Below, piece by piece: positions 23,133 through 32,245 of a stretch of DNA of 33,033 nucleotides. The translations under genes were made by a program, and so were the position numbers. The notes below the pieces were generated by a model. That model searched no databases. It was not told the origin of the DNA and saw only the letters and a program-made list of their open reading frames with translations. Source of the DNA: Microcystis aeruginosa Ma_SC_T_19800800_S464 (GTDB lineage Bacteria > Cyanobacteriota > Cyanobacteriia > Cyanobacteriales > Microcystaceae); contig SFBL01000005.1 of NCBI GenBank assembly GCA_007095785.1, positions 1-33,033 of the forward strand, in the 5' to 3' direction. How positions within the stretch are numbered: position 1 is the first letter of the stretch; every line of letters starts with the position of its first letter.

Positions 23133-23515
23133 GCTTCTAAGGGTGAAATTAATCCTCTTTTAACCGCTTCATTTAATCCTTGGTCCTTCTTTAACAAGTT
23201 TATTTGATAAATTTGCATCAATGACCAAAGTTCCCTATTTTCAAAGGTTGATAAATCCCTCTCTTGTTGTTCATTGAGCAACTCGCTTAATCTTTGATCC
23301 TGTTCTGATGCCATTTGTAATTGAGTTAATTTGATAATTTCTTCATCTGATAATAAATTTAGGGATGAGATTTTTTCGCCTTGATAATTGGGACTAATAG
23401 AAAAAGCGATCGCTTCTACTAATATATCATTAAGATCACGGTTAATTGAATGGGCTAAGGATTGAGCTAGATTAAAAATCTCATCAGGTAAAGTTAAAGT
23501 AATTGAAATAGCCAT
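23129..23515 (-). CDS. Small partner protein of HNH module B, ribbon-helix-helix-like start
   Basis: A 128-residue protein. The first 40 residues (MAISITLTLPDEIFNLAQSL and so on) have the strand-helix-helix look of ribbon-helix-helix antitoxins. A charged helical second half contains RLSELLNEQQERDLSTFENR and ELWSLMQIYQINLLKKDQ, shared in layout with the 88-residue partner of module A. It ends SPLEA with a TGA overlapping the HNH start. The pairing of a putative DNA-binding small protein with a nuclease is suggestive of a regulator or antitoxin, but this is inference from layout alone. Confidence 0.75.
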   Translation of the reverse strand: MAISITLTLPDEIFNLAQSLAHSINRDLNDILVEAIAFSISPNYQGEKISSLNLLSDEEIIKLTQLQMASEQDQRLSELLNEQQERDLSTFENRELWSLMQIYQINLLKKDQGLNEAVKRGLISPLEA

Positions 23516-23664
23516 AAGCTTTTTTTATGCTGGTTTATAGAGATATTATAATTATAAATCAAATTTTTGTTACCTCTAGGGATAAAATGGTTCAAAAGTA
23601 ACAAAATAGCTCCTTTAAGCTTCTTTTATCAACCTCAGATTTCGAGGCAAGATTTGCCGATAAC

Positions 23665-24006
23665 TTAACTCACAGCAAACCCAGTTAACTTACGAGTTTC
23701 CAGATCGTAAAAAGCTAAAACTATATCTTCTTTAGAAATACCCTCCCTTAATAATTCCGTAGCGATACCTTCCTCTGTCCAATCCTCCTCAATATAAATC
23801 TTCTCATTTTTAATCCTAATATGTACTTGAATATTCCTGATTTTTTTCTTGCCTTCCCAACCCATAAAAAGCCAAAAATACTGATCATGTATCTCGTCAA
23901 AAACAAGACAACTTTCTTGATCTAAATTAGCAGAACCAGAAACCCATTCGTGATATTCTGTTAATACTTTTTTAATGGCATTGCGATATTTTTTTAGTCT
24001 ATCCAT
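23665..24006 (-). CDS. xisI: XisI family protein (fdxN element excision controlling factor-like)
   Basis: A complete 113-residue XisI family protein: MDRLKKYRNAIKKVLTEYHE, then LVFDEIHDQYFWLFMGWEGK, VHIRIKNEKIYIEEDWTEEG and LLREGISKEDIVLAFYDLET. In Anabaena XisH and XisI control excision of the fdxN element, but the pair is abundant in cyanobacteria that lack that element, and its general role is unclear. The start overlaps the 3' end of the xisH remnant by 13 bp, the usual order. All conserved stretches are present, so this half of the pair appears intact while xisH is not. Confidence 0.9.
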   Translation of the reverse strand: MDRLKKYRNAIKKVLTEYHEWVSGSANLDQESCLVFDEIHDQYFWLFMGWEGKKKIRNIQVHIRIKNEKIYIEEDWTEEGIATELLREGISKEDIVLAFYDLETRKLTGFAVS

Positions 24007-24331
24007 TGTAAAATTTTCTCCTTTTCCATCTCAACAACCAGCAAAAGTAATTGATTTATTTTCACAATATCCTGAATTGATTCTCGTTGGAAAAAATTTT
24101 CATAAATGCTGTCTTTAATGGCTAGATAAATTTAATATTCTGGTTCCGTAAGACTGATTAAATTTCGATATAAAATATACTGTCCTAAAGCTATTTCAAA
24201 ATCTCTCATAGGTGAGGGACTTAAAAAGCTTTTGATTTCCACAACAATTTTACGTCCATTTCTTTCAGCAGCCAGAGGTTTTTCTGCTGCTAAATCAGCA
24301 AAAATTCAGCATCTTTATATTTAATTTTATA
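23994..24331 (-). pseudogene. xisH: Broken xisH remnant
   Basis: The minus strand encodes recognisable XisH sequence in pieces: KYKDAEF, then ADLAAEKPLAAERNGRKIVV, EIKSFLSPSPMRDFEIALGQ, YILYRNLISLTEPEY, and after an in-frame TAA at 24132-24134, IYLAIKDSIYENFFQRESIQ to the family ending ILQWID. Besides that nonsense codon, a run of five T on the gene strand (24300-24304) is one base short of keeping DAEFFADLA in frame. The N-terminal 25 or so residues are missing, cut at about 24331 where a 31-bp tandem repeat begins. XisH has a restriction-endonuclease-like fold; this copy cannot make a full protein. Confidence 0.88.
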
Positions 24332-24420
24332 AGGGTACTGATCCCCCCTGCCCCCCTTGATAAGGGTGTTGATCCCCCCTGCCCCCCTTGATAAGGGGGG
24401 TGACGATAGGCGGGGGGATC
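24331..24420. repeat. 31-bp tandem repeat with GATCCCCCC/GGGGGGATC palindrome
   Basis: Units starting AAGGGT at 24331 and 24362, and a diverging third at 24393, have a period of 31 bp and contain GATCCCCCCTGCCCCCCTTG. The third unit ends in GGCGGGGGGATC and can pair back to GATCCCCCC. The repeat breaks xisH on one side and lies in the 3' flank of argG on the other, where the G/C-rich stem may act as a transcription barrier. Confidence 0.85.
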
Positions 24421-24457
24421 TGAATTAACACCTACCTACTTAGGGGAGGATTGTTGA

Positions 24458-25663
24458 TTACTTCCCTCTAGTTTTTTCGGCCCAAACTTTGCTGGGTAAT
24501 CCCCAAACATAGATGAAACCTTCGGCAGCTTTATGATCAAATTGATCCTCGGCCCCATAGGTAGCTAAATCGGGAGAATAGATAGAATTGACTGACTGAC
24601 GACCGACCACTTTAGCGTTACCTTTAAACAGTTTCACTCGCACCGATCCCGTTACCTGTTCTTGGGTTTTGAGGATAAAAGCATCGATCGCTTCCTTTAA
24701 AGGACTGTACCACAATCCTTTATAAATTAACTGTCCGTAGGTCTCTTCAATTCCCCGTTTATATTGGGTAACATCTCCGGTTAAAGTTAAACTTTCTAAG
24801 TCCCGGTGAGCATCAATTAAAACTAATAAAGCTGGGGCCTCGTAAATTTCTCGCGATTTAATTCCCACTACCCGGTTTTCGATCATATCTAACCGACCAA
24901 CACCGTGTTTACCCACTAGGTCATTTAATTGACTAATTAGCGTCACAGAATCGAGATTTTCTCCGTTTAAACTGACGGGAATACCCTGATTAAAACCAAT
25001 ATCGACGTATTCCGGCTCGTTGGGAGTATCGGCGATCGCTTTGGTCATTAAATAGATTTCTTCTGGGGGTTCCGTCATCGGATCTTCCAATGGACCGGCT
25101 TCAATACTGCGCCCCAACAGGTTACGATCGATACTAAAAGGCGAGGATTTTTTCACAGGAGACTCGATCCCGAATTTTTCCCCGTAGGCGATGGTTTCTT
25201 CCCGACTCATGCCCCATTCCCTGGCGGGAGCGAGAACTTTTAAGCTAGGATTGAGGGCCATAATGCCCACATCAAAACGCACTTGATCGTTACCTTTGCC
25301 GGTGCAACCGTGAGCGACGGCATCGGCCCCGTATTTCTCGGCGGCCTCTACTAATAATTTAGCGATTAAAGGACGAGCCAGGGCGGTAGAAAGGGGATAA
25401 CGATTTTCGTAGAGAGCATTAGCTTGAATTGAGGGAAAAGCGTATTCTTTGACGAATTCTTCCTGAGCATTGACCACTAAGGATTCGATCGCTCCGCAGC
25501 GCAGAGCCTTTTCTTGAATCGGTCCCAATTCGTCTCCCTGTCCTAAATCGGCGGCTAGGGTAATCACTTCTTCTACTCCCCATTCCTGTTTGAGATAGGG
25601 AATACAGACGGAAGTATCGACTCCTCCGGAATAAGCTAAAACCACTCTCTTGGCGCGTCCCAT
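24458..25663 (-). CDS. argG: Argininosuccinate synthase
   Basis: A 401-residue enzyme joining citrulline and aspartate in arginine synthesis, with ATP cleaved to AMP. The N-terminal PP-loop is [20 protein letters not shown], followed by the citrulline and aspartate sites: [30 protein letters not shown] and [20 protein letters not shown]. The ending [10 protein letters not shown] and the total length are normal for the family. The ATG at 25663 is clear; TATAAT at 25709-25714 on the minus strand is a possible -10 without an obvious -35. It is transcribed in the same direction as the upstream histidine kinase but 162 bp away, so it is probably independent. Confidence 0.97.
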   Translation of the reverse strand: MGRAKRVVLAYSGGVDTSVCIPYLKQEWGVEEVITLAADLGQGDELGPIQEKALRCGAIESLVVNAQEEFVKEYAFPSIQANALYENRYPLSTALARPLIAKLLVEAAEKYGADAVAHGCTGKGNDQVRFDVGIMALNPSLKVLAPAREWGMSREETIAYGEKFGIESPVKKSSPFSIDRNLLGRSIEAGPLEDPMTEPPEEIYLMTKAIADTPNEPEYVDIGFNQGIPVSLNGENLDSVTLISQLNDLVGKHGVGRLDMIENRVVGIKSREIYEAPALLVLIDAHRDLESLTLTGDVTQYKRGIEETYGQLIYKGLWYSPLKEAIDAFILKTQEQVTGSVRVKLFKGNAKVVGRQSVNSIYSPDLATYGAEDQFDHKAAEGFIYVWGLPSKVWAEKTRGK

Positions 25664-25825
25664 AATTTTTTCACCTAAAAACGACTAATTGATTACTCTT
25701 TTAAGTTTATTATATATCCTCGGGATTGGATGCTTCTTTTTTAATGCTTTTTTGTTTAGTTTTTGATGAAGAAAAGGCATAGGAAGTCACGAGTAGAGAG
25801 CCAAAACTAAACGGGCAACCAGCCG

Positions 25826-27817
25826 CTATTTACGTTTACTGGCAGCACGACGGGGGGATTTTTTCGGAGCGGTATTTGGGGGATTATCGTTAGTTTTATC
25901 TTTAAATATTGGAATAGTAAAATGAAACTGACTGCCGTGATTTTTGCCCCTGGATTCTGCCCAAATTTCGCCGCCCCAACCATTAACAATCTGACGACAG
26001 ATAGCCAGTCCTAACCCGGTTCCCCCAGCACTGCGTCGCAGGGCCCCTTCCTCTTGGTAAAAGCGATCAAAAACCTTTTCTAAACGATTGGGTTCGATCC
26101 CGCGTCCGGTGTCAGAAATGGTCACTTCTAGAGTTTTTGGTTTTCCCGAAGCGACTTCGATCGAGACATTTCCCTCCCGTCCGGTAAACTTACAGGCATT
26201 ATCGAGAAGTTTGGAGAGTAATTCCACTAACCACTCGCCATCGGCTAAAACAAAGGGCAGATTAGGGGGGACAAGATTGCTAATTTTTGGGTTGTCGTTG
26301 TCGAGATTGCAGGAGTGAACGTGACTGATGGCTAATTCCACACATTCCGATAAAGATAAAGCTTCGGGATTCCAATTAACCCGGCCACTTTCTAACCTAG
26401 AAAGAGTTAAAAAATCTTGGATTAATTTACGCATTCGTTCCGCATCTTTCAGAGCAGTATCAAGCATAATTTGGCGCATTTCTGCTGGCATATCCGGTTC
26501 CGAGGCCAAACTTTCTAGACAGACTTGAATGGTGGACAGGGGGGTGCGTAATTCGTGGCCGGTAATGGCGACTAAATTAGAACGAGTGCGATCAAGAGCG
26601 GCTAATTGTTCGTTTAAATCCTGTAAATTAGCGTATGCCTCTGCTTGAATGAGAGCGACTCCGATTTGAGTGGCCACCGCGTCCACCAGGGCGACATCCT
26701 CGCTTTTCCAAGTGGTGGTATAGGGTCCACAGTGATGCAGTTCCAACATTCCCAAGAGACGACTTTGGTAAAAAATCGGTACTAATAACCAAGAATAGAT
26801 GGAACATTCCCGCACGAGATTTTGAATGGAATCGCCAGGGAGACGGGGATCGTGAATAGCGTCTTCGATTTTCAGGGATTCTCTCAATTCCAGCACTTCC
26901 TGAAACAGAGGATTATTTTTCAGGGGCCATTTTTGTCCTTTGATGGAACTAATGCCGGGGTTTAAAAATTCGTGTTCGATGGTGGCGTTAATGTCGGCTT
27001 CCTTACAACGATAGACCACGCAGCGACAGACTCCCAATCCCTCCCCCAATTTCTGCACTGCCACCTGGAGGATATCTTCCGGATCGAGGGAACGACGGAT
27101 CGAGGCTGTCACCGAGTTGATCAGTCTTTCCTTGTGTTCTTTCGATGCCAGGGAACGATTGGCTTTCAGCAGTTTATACTGTCCCGCTTGCAAATAAGTG
27201 ACCAATCGCTGGACAAAGGGATCCGGTTCCTCTTGATGATCCCTGTCCGTCAGTTCACAGATCAGGTATTCTTCTTGGGCGCTCCTAATTTTGTCCGCCA
27301 GTTCGGGACGATAATCGAGAATATGATTTAAGAGAATTTGGGCCGCCTGTTGACTCACATGGCGATCGCTCGTCCAAATCCCCTCAAAACGGCGATTATT
27401 ATCCATAACCGCCCCATTTTCCCCTTCTGCTGTCAGATGGGTTCGTTCCCGACAGATTAAACAACTAGCATAATGGCGACTGATAACCACTAGATGCCAT
27501 TCTTGGGCTAAACTGTCGTCCGGCTGAAAAGCGATTGTCTCGTAAACGTCGGAACTATGCTTAAAATCGGTTTCTGGGGCCGACAAAACATAAACTTGCC
27601 CGCTTTTGTGGGCAATGCGTCGATAGCGATGGGCTTCTTGACGATAAAAGCGCTCACGCTGAAAACTGGCAATCACTAATGGTTGATCGTCTTCCGCTAA
27701 AACCTGATCCTCCATGGCGTGGGATAGCGCGGTCAGGGATGCTTTAAAGTACATCTGCGTTCGCCATTGGGGGAGTAACTGCAACAGTTCTGTTAAAACA
27801 GAAGTTGATCTGCTCAT
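25826..27817 (-). CDS. DICT-GAF sensor histidine kinase
   Basis: A 663-residue soluble two-component sensor. Residues about 15-170 form a DICT domain (ASLTALSHAMEDQVL, VIASFQRERFYRQEAHRYRR, VYVLSAPETDF), a module tied to light or redox signalling in cyanobacteria. Residues about 235-395 form a GAF domain (SIRRSLDPEDILQVAVQKLG, YSWLLVPIFYQSRLLGMLEL) with no obvious bilin-binding cysteine. The H-box GHELRTPLSTIQ puts the phosphoacceptor at H421; the ATPase has LLDNACKFTG, DTGRGIEPN and GGTGLGLAI. There is no membrane span. The end is basic (PKKSPRRAASKRK), perhaps for nucleic-acid or membrane contact. No response regulator lies alongside. Confidence 0.93.
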   Translation of the reverse strand: MSRSTSVLTELLQLLPQWRTQMYFKASLTALSHAMEDQVLAEDDQPLVIASFQRERFYRQEAHRYRRIAHKSGQVYVLSAPETDFKHSSDVYETIAFQPDDSLAQEWHLVVISRHYASCLICRERTHLTAEGENGAVMDNNRRFEGIWTSDRHVSQQAAQILLNHILDYRPELADKIRSAQEEYLICELTDRDHQEEPDPFVQRLVTYLQAGQYKLLKANRSLASKEHKERLINSVTASIRRSLDPEDILQVAVQKLGEGLGVCRCVVYRCKEADINATIEHEFLNPGISSIKGQKWPLKNNPLFQEVLELRESLKIEDAIHDPRLPGDSIQNLVRECSIYSWLLVPIFYQSRLLGMLELHHCGPYTTTWKSEDVALVDAVATQIGVALIQAEAYANLQDLNEQLAALDRTRSNLVAITGHELRTPLSTIQVCLESLASEPDMPAEMRQIMLDTALKDAERMRKLIQDFLTLSRLESGRVNWNPEALSLSECVELAISHVHSCNLDNDNPKISNLVPPNLPFVLADGEWLVELLSKLLDNACKFTGREGNVSIEVASGKPKTLEVTISDTGRGIEPNRLEKVFDRFYQEEGALRRSAGGTGLGLAICRQIVNGWGGEIWAESRGKNHGSQFHFTIPIFKDKTNDNPPNTAPKKSPRRAASKRK

Positions 27818-27983
27818 CGATGATCTGTTTCGAGTCGAGTGTGACTAGCAAGCGCAATAGAGGGAACTAGCAATTTCTCCCTTGACCCTATCCTACAGGC
27901 TCAAGGGGACAAGAGATGAGATCGTGACGGCAGGAAATTTAAACCGAGTGATGCCAAAAAGTGAGGGAAATTATTCTAGTTAA

Positions 27984-28118
27984 CTAGATGTAGGCGACTT
28001 TCATTGCCCAAAGGATCAGAGCAATAATACTACCGATAACGATAATCGACGATATCGCCACTACTGCCGGTTTATCGGCTCCCTCGAATTTCATGATGCC
28101 ACGATTTAAGTCTGACAT
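27984..28118 (-). CDS. 44-residue single-span membrane protein
   Basis: ATG at 28118 to TAG at 27984 encodes MSDLNRGIMKFEGADKPAVV followed by a hydrophobic span (AISSIIVIGSIIALILWAM) and KVAYI. AAGGAG lies about 9 bases before the ATG, one of the best ribosome sites in the window. The short soluble N terminus plus a single helix is the layout of small thylakoid subunits, for example of NDH-1 or the photosystems, and I suspect such a role, but I cannot match it with confidence to a named subunit. It is divergent from the SGNH hydrolase gene across 82 bp. Confidence 0.8.
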   Translation of the reverse strand: MSDLNRGIMKFEGADKPAVVAISSIIVIGSIIALILWAMKVAYI

Positions 28119-28200
28119 TGCTCTTAACTCCTTTTCATGAGATGGATGTGGAAAGTATGAGACACTTTAGGATCATAAATTAGCTAACTCTCATCTATCC

Positions 28201-29139
28201 GTGTTATTAGAAATTGGTATCATTCGGCTGTCTTTAATCATTCTAGGCGTTCTTTTCGCCCTTGGCCTTCTCCTTGAGGCTATTTTAAGAATTGTCTTCG
28301 GGTTCGGTAATCCGCTTATTTACGAAGCTGATGCCGAAATTGGCTATCTTTTGGCTCCTAATCAACAAACGCGCCGGTTTTCCAATTTTATCGCCGTTAA
28401 TCAGTATTCGATGCGGAGCGATCCGATTACACCCCAACGGCCTCCAGAGACAACGAGAATCATGTTAATCGGTGATTCGATCGCTAATGGCTCCTGGTGG
28501 ACAGATCAAAAAGAGACCATTGCTGCTTTAATCGCCAAAAATTTAGGACAAAATTTGACGGGTTCAGTGCAAGTTCTCAATGCTTCGGCTAATTCGTGGG
28601 GACCGCGCAATCAATTGGCCTATCTGCGCCGTTTCGGCACCTTTGAATCTCAGGTGATTGTGTTATTAATGAACACCGATGATCTGTTCGCTTTAGCTCC
28701 TAGTTCGGCGGTAGTGGGACGAGAAATTAATTATCCCGCTCGCCGGCCAGCTTTAGCTTTAATCGAATTATACGATCGATATTTTAGGCGTTATCCTCCC
28801 TTGCCACCGGTGCAAGAAGGAGGCGATCGAGTGGGCAATAATTTAACCGCTCTTGCCCAAATTCAAGCCCTTGCTCAGGCTAATCAAGCCCGTTTAATTA
28901 TCGCTATTACCCCCCTCATGCGCGAAGCTCAAAAACAGGGGCGAGATTATGAATTAAAAGCACGTCAGAGACTAGCGGATTTCACCAGCAACCAGCAGAT
29001 TTTTTATCTAGATTTTCTGCCCATTTTTCAAGCTCATCCTAATCCTGATTCCCTCTATCGCGATAATATTCATCTCAGTGGAGACGGTAACGAGTTAATC
29101 AGTCAAAAACTGACCGAGGCAATCAAAAAGGTCTTTTAA
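28201..29139 (+). CDS. Membrane-anchored SGNH/GDSL hydrolase family protein
   Basis: A 312-residue protein starting at GTG (28201). An N-terminal span covers about residues 7-33. The SGNH blocks are IMLIGDSIANG with the nucleophile S93, NASANSWGPRNQL, VLLMNTDD and the terminal DNIHLSGDG with D288 and H291 as the remaining triad. Such enzymes are esterases or acyltransferases acting on cell-envelope sugars or lipids; the substrate is unknown. No better in-frame start is visible downstream before the membrane segment, and the ribosome site is weak. A dispersed repeat begins right at the stop codon. Confidence 0.88.
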   Translation: MLLEIGIIRLSLIILGVLFALGLLLEAILRIVFGFGNPLIYEADAEIGYLLAPNQQTRRFSNFIAVNQYSMRSDPITPQRPPETTRIMLIGDSIANGSWWTDQKETIAALIAKNLGQNLTGSVQVLNASANSWGPRNQLAYLRRFGTFESQVIVLLMNTDDLFALAPSSAVVGREINYPARRPALALIELYDRYFRRYPPLPPVQEGGDRVGNNLTALAQIQALAQANQARLIIAITPLMREAQKQGRDYELKARQRLADFTSNQQIFYLDFLPIFQAHPNPDSLYRDNIHLSGDGNELISQKLTEAIKKVF

Positions 29140-29371
29140 TTAGGATTTACTGAAAAAGTTTCTTGCTGGGGGCATAATTCAGGATTTAGGAGTCAGGAGT
29201 CAGGATTCAGGAGTCAGGGTGATAGGGATTTAGGGGTTTAGGGGTTTAGGGAAATTTCAGCCAAATGCTCCACTTCCCCACTTCCCCACTTCCCCACTTC
29301 CCCATCACCCCACTTCCCCACTTCCCCACTTCCCCACTTCCCCACACCCCACACCCCACACCCCACACTCT
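29140..29371 (+). repeat. Dispersed repeat with TCAGGAG, TTTAGGGG and CTTCCCCA tandem blocks
   Basis: Begins AATTAGGATTTACTGAAAAAG at the stop of the SGNH gene, then carries AGTCAGGAGTCAGGATTCAGG, TTTAGGGGTTTAGGGG, GAAATTTCAGC and about ten CTTCCCCA units to 29371. The order of blocks is the same as in the right arm of the inverted repeat at 4534-4697, so it is a third copy of the same element. Confidence 0.85.
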
Positions 29372-29374
29372 TCC

Positions 29375-30502
29375 CTAACCACCATACCAAAGCTTTTCTA
29401 TCTGTTTTGCTAGGGCCAATAACTCAGAGCGATCGCTTGTATCCCTTAACAGGGTGACATGGCCTAATTTTCGACCGGGACGGGATTTTTTACCGTACCA
29501 AAAAACCTGAGCGTCTGGAATTGCCGCTAAAACTGCTCTTTTTTGCCCATAATCGCCGTCACTATCCTCAAAACCCAATAGATTAACCATGACTGCCCCG
29601 GCAGATTTTAAGTCCGTGGCTCCGAGGGGCAAATTAGCCACTGCTTGCAGTTGTAGGGCAAATTGGGAGGTAAGACAGGCAGAAAGGCTGTAATGACCCG
29701 AATTATGGGTACGGGGAGCGATTTCATTAATCAATACCTCTCCCTGCGGAGTGACAAATAACTCGATCCCGAAAACACCCACCGCCGACAAACTACTTAA
29801 CAGATGACGGGCGATATATTCGGTTTGAGCTTGTAATGATTGATTAAGAGCGGCGGGAGCGATTACCCAGTGACAGACTTGCTCCTCTTGATGGGTTTCC
29901 ACCACGGGATAGGTGACGATTTTCCCGGTTAATCCCCTAGCGGCAACGATGGCTAATTCTCGCTCGTAGGGAATATAAGCTTCTAACATCAAGTCAAGAC
30001 GCTCTAATTGCGGCTTTTTGGCGTTTAATTCTTCAGGAGTGCGGATAATAAAGGTTCCTTGACCATCATAACCCTGTCGTCGCGCTTTCAGCACTAGCGG
30101 AAAAGGATAATTTTCTAGTTGGGATAACTTATCTATCGCCCAAAAATCAGGCACAGGCAACCCTAGGGAGCGTAAATAACATCTTTGCTCGTATTTATCC
30201 AATAGGGGGCGCAGATTTGCCAAACTAGGATAGAATTTCACTCCTGTGGCCGCTAATTCTTCTAGGGCATCTAAATCAACAAACTCATTTTCAAAAGTGA
30301 TCAGATCACAATGTTGAGCTAGTTTTTTTGTGCCTTCCACGTCGGCTATTTCCGCAAAAACAACCCCGTCAGCTAAAGCAACGGCGGGATCGTCGGGGTG
30401 TGGTGTTTGTACAATTAGAGAAATGCCTAATTTCTTGGCTTCCTGTGCCATCATCCCAGCTAATTGTCCACCACCAATAACACCAACCCTTGTTTCCATC
30501 AT
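29375..30502 (-). CDS. purK: N5-carboxyaminoimidazole ribonucleotide synthase
   Basis: A 375-residue ATP-grasp enzyme of purine synthesis that carboxylates AIR on N5 using ATP and bicarbonate. The start [20 protein letters not shown] is a typical PurK beginning; ATP-grasp signatures are [38 protein letters not shown] and [18 protein letters not shown]. The end KLGHVTLL and LAKQIEKLW is complete, and length is normal. The ATG overlaps the TGA of the pentapeptide-repeat gene by 4 bp. No other pur gene is nearby. The stop borders a dispersed repeat. Confidence 0.96.
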   Translation of the reverse strand: MMETRVGVIGGGQLAGMMAQEAKKLGISLIVQTPHPDDPAVALADGVVFAEIADVEGTKKLAQHCDLITFENEFVDLDALEELAATGVKFYPSLANLRPLLDKYEQRCYLRSLGLPVPDFWAIDKLSQLENYPFPLVLKARRQGYDGQGTFIIRTPEELNAKKPQLERLDLMLEAYIPYERELAIVAARGLTGKIVTYPVVETHQEEQVCHWVIAPAALNQSLQAQTEYIARHLLSSLSAVGVFGIELFVTPQGEVLINEIAPRTHNSGHYSLSACLTSQFALQLQAVANLPLGATDLKSAGAVMVNLLGFEDSDGDYGQKRAVLAAIPDAQVFWYGKKSRPGRKLGHVTLLRDTSDRSELLALAKQIEKLWYGG

Positions 30503-31008
30503 TGATCACATCCTAAAGATTCCGGGGTAGAGACGCCAGTTTTTGAGTTGACACCCTCGGCTCTTTCACAGAGATTTTTGATTTGTTGAGCGTCAAGCAC
30601 GGCAAAACTAAAATCAGCACCGTTGATATTGACTCCCTCGAAAATGGTGCGTAGCATAATTGCTTCAGCAAAAATGGCATCGCTTAAATCGGAATTTTTA
30701 AAGGTACTCAGATAGGCTAACCCATTGGTTAAGTCCGCTCCATGAAAGTTGCCTTCGATGATAGAGGCTCCGTTAAATACTGCCCCGCGCAAATCGGCAG
30801 AGCTAAAGTTAGAATCTTGCAGATTAACGTTAGTAAATTGGGCAGATTGCAAATTTTGTCCCGAAAAATCCTTTCCCGTCAGATTCTGGTTTTCATAACT
30901 GGCATTGGCTCCTGTGACAGCAGCAGAACTGGCTGCTAAGGCATTGACAGGAGATAGGATCAATAGTAAGGCAAAAAAAGCGATCGCTAATCGAAAGATA
31001 GTCTTCAT
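30499..31008 (-). CDS. Secreted pentapeptide-repeat protein
   Basis: From the ATG at 31008 the protein has 169 residues; a TTG at 31017 would add three. The signal peptide [20 protein letters not shown] ends at NALAA, so the mature protein is lumenal or periplasmic. Residues about 45-145 are pentapeptide repeats of the A(D/N)LxX type ([43 protein letters not shown]) forming a right-handed quadrilateral helix. The two cysteines in [10 protein letters not shown] and LGCDQ could form a disulfide, as in plant thylakoid lumen pentapeptide proteins such as TL15/TL20.3, whose function is unknown. It overlaps purK by 4 bp. Confidence 0.9.
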   Translation of the reverse strand: MKTIFRLAIAFFALLLILSPVNALAASSAAVTGANASYENQNLTGKDFSGQNLQSAQFTNVNLQDSNFSSADLRGAVFNGASIIEGNFHGADLTNGLAYLSTFKNSDLSDAIFAEAIMLRTIFEGVNINGADFSFAVLDAQQIKNLCERAEGVNSKTGVSTPESLGCDQ

Positions 31009-31109
31009 TGGCGGCAAATTCCATCAGTGGGCATTCTTGATTTTATAGCAGTAAGTCATCAGCCGTCAGCTTTCCGCCAGCCGCCAGAAATTGCCGGCAC
31101 ACAAACCTT

Positions 31110-31115
31110 TATAAT
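31110..31115 (+). promoter_or_regulatory. Possible -10 box upstream of the livH-like gene
   Basis: TATAAT about 163 bp before the ATG. The best -35-like sequence, TTGCCG at 31091, is only 13 bp away, so the call is weak. The rest of this 270-bp space holds only short TCAGC repeats. Confidence 0.25.
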
Positions 31116-31278
31116 AGCTGTCTGAGCTTATACTGTCATGCAATTTGGTCTAAACAAAAATATTTAAGCCACAGGCCCTCAGCTTTCAGTTAAATAAGGT
31201 AAAAGACAAAAGTTCATTAATTTTCTCTCTCCTGACTCCTATTCCTAAGGACAATTTCTGATTTATACAAGAGGTTTG

Positions 31279-32142
31279 ATGGATACACCGCAACTTTTAT
31301 TCAATGGTTTAGCCGTCGGTAGTATTATTGCTCTGGCTGCTGTCGGGTTAACCCTTACCTGTGGCATTTTGCGTCTGTCTAATTTTGCCCACGGCGATTT
31401 TATGACTTTAGGTGCTTACATAACTTGGCTGGTAAATGCTCAAGGGATTAATCTCTGGTTAGCCATGCCGGTGGGGGCAGCGGTGACAGCTATTGCCATG
31501 CTCATTGCCGAGAGATTATTATGGAAACCTATGCGCGATCGACGGGCTGATTCTACCACTTTAATTATTATTTCGATCGGTTTGGCTTTATTTCTTCGCA
31601 ATGGTATTTTAATGATCTGGGGCGGTAGTAATCAACGCTACGATCTGCCTGTGATGACCGCTACAGAAATTTTTGGGATTAAAGTAGCTTTCGATCGCTT
31701 GTTAGTCATTGGTTTGGCAATTACAGTTATTATTGCCCTCCATTTGTTATTACAAAAAACTAAGATCGGTAAGGCGATGCGTGCCGTAGCTGACAGCACC
31801 GATTTAGCTAGAGTAACCGGAATTAACGTCGAATGGGTTGTCTTCTGGACATGGATAATTACCGGAGTTTTAACTGCTTTAGCTGGAGGGATGTTCGGGT
31901 TAGTTACTGGGGGAGTACGTCCCAATATGGGCTGGTTTTTAATCTTACCAATGTTTGCGGCCGTTATTTTAGGTGGTATTGGTAATCCCTACGGAGCGAT
32001 TGCTGGGGCTTTAATTATTGGTGTTGCTCAAGAAATTAGTGTTCCCTTAATTGGTTCTGATTATAAATTAGCCGTGGCTTTATTAATTATGATCTTGCTG
32101 TTATTATTCCGTCCCCAAGGTTTATTTAAAGGCACGGTTTAA
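31279..32142 (+). CDS. Branched-chain amino acid ABC transporter permease, LivH/NatD type
   Basis: A 287-residue inner-membrane permease with about eight spans: LFNGLAVGSIIALAAVGLTL, NFAHGDFMTLGAYITWL (the conserved family signature), ILRLSNFAHG and TKIGKAMRAVADSTDLARVT, which contacts the ATPase (EAA-like loop). The ending LLLLFRPQGLFKG is typical. In Synechocystis the equivalent subunit, NatD, serves the neutral amino acid uptake system N-I. I chose the ATG at 31279 over the adjacent TTG at 31276 because AGAGG lies 5 bases upstream. The other transporter subunits are not in the window, as is usual for the scattered cyanobacterial nat genes. Confidence 0.93.
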   Translation: MDTPQLLFNGLAVGSIIALAAVGLTLTCGILRLSNFAHGDFMTLGAYITWLVNAQGINLWLAMPVGAAVTAIAMLIAERLLWKPMRDRRADSTTLIIISIGLALFLRNGILMIWGGSNQRYDLPVMTATEIFGIKVAFDRLLVIGLAITVIIALHLLLQKTKIGKAMRAVADSTDLARVTGINVEWVVFWTWIITGVLTALAGGMFGLVTGGVRPNMGWFLILPMFAAVILGGIGNPYGAIAGALIIGVAQEISVPLIGSDYKLAVALLIMILLLLFRPQGLFKGTV

Positions 32143-32217
32143 CAGTTATCAGTTATCAGTTATAAGTTATCAGTTATCAGATGTAAGTTTTAAGTTTTAA
32201 GTTTTAAGTTATAAGTT
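32143..32217 (+). repeat. CAGTTATCAG 3'-flank repeat after the livH-like gene
   Basis: Begins in the base after the stop codon: CAGTTATCAGTTATCAGT, then AAGTTTT/AAGTTAT variants to 32217. It faces the minus-oriented array at 32246-32278. Confidence 0.85.
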
Positions 32218-32245
32218 ATTTACTTATTTATCTTCATCTTTATCC

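Noticed and set aside
29375-31275. 6S RNA gene near purK, as in some cyanobacteria
   Set aside because: I could not find a 180-base candidate with the required long double-hairpin structure; the purK 5' end overlaps a protein gene and the 3' flank is a tandem repeat.
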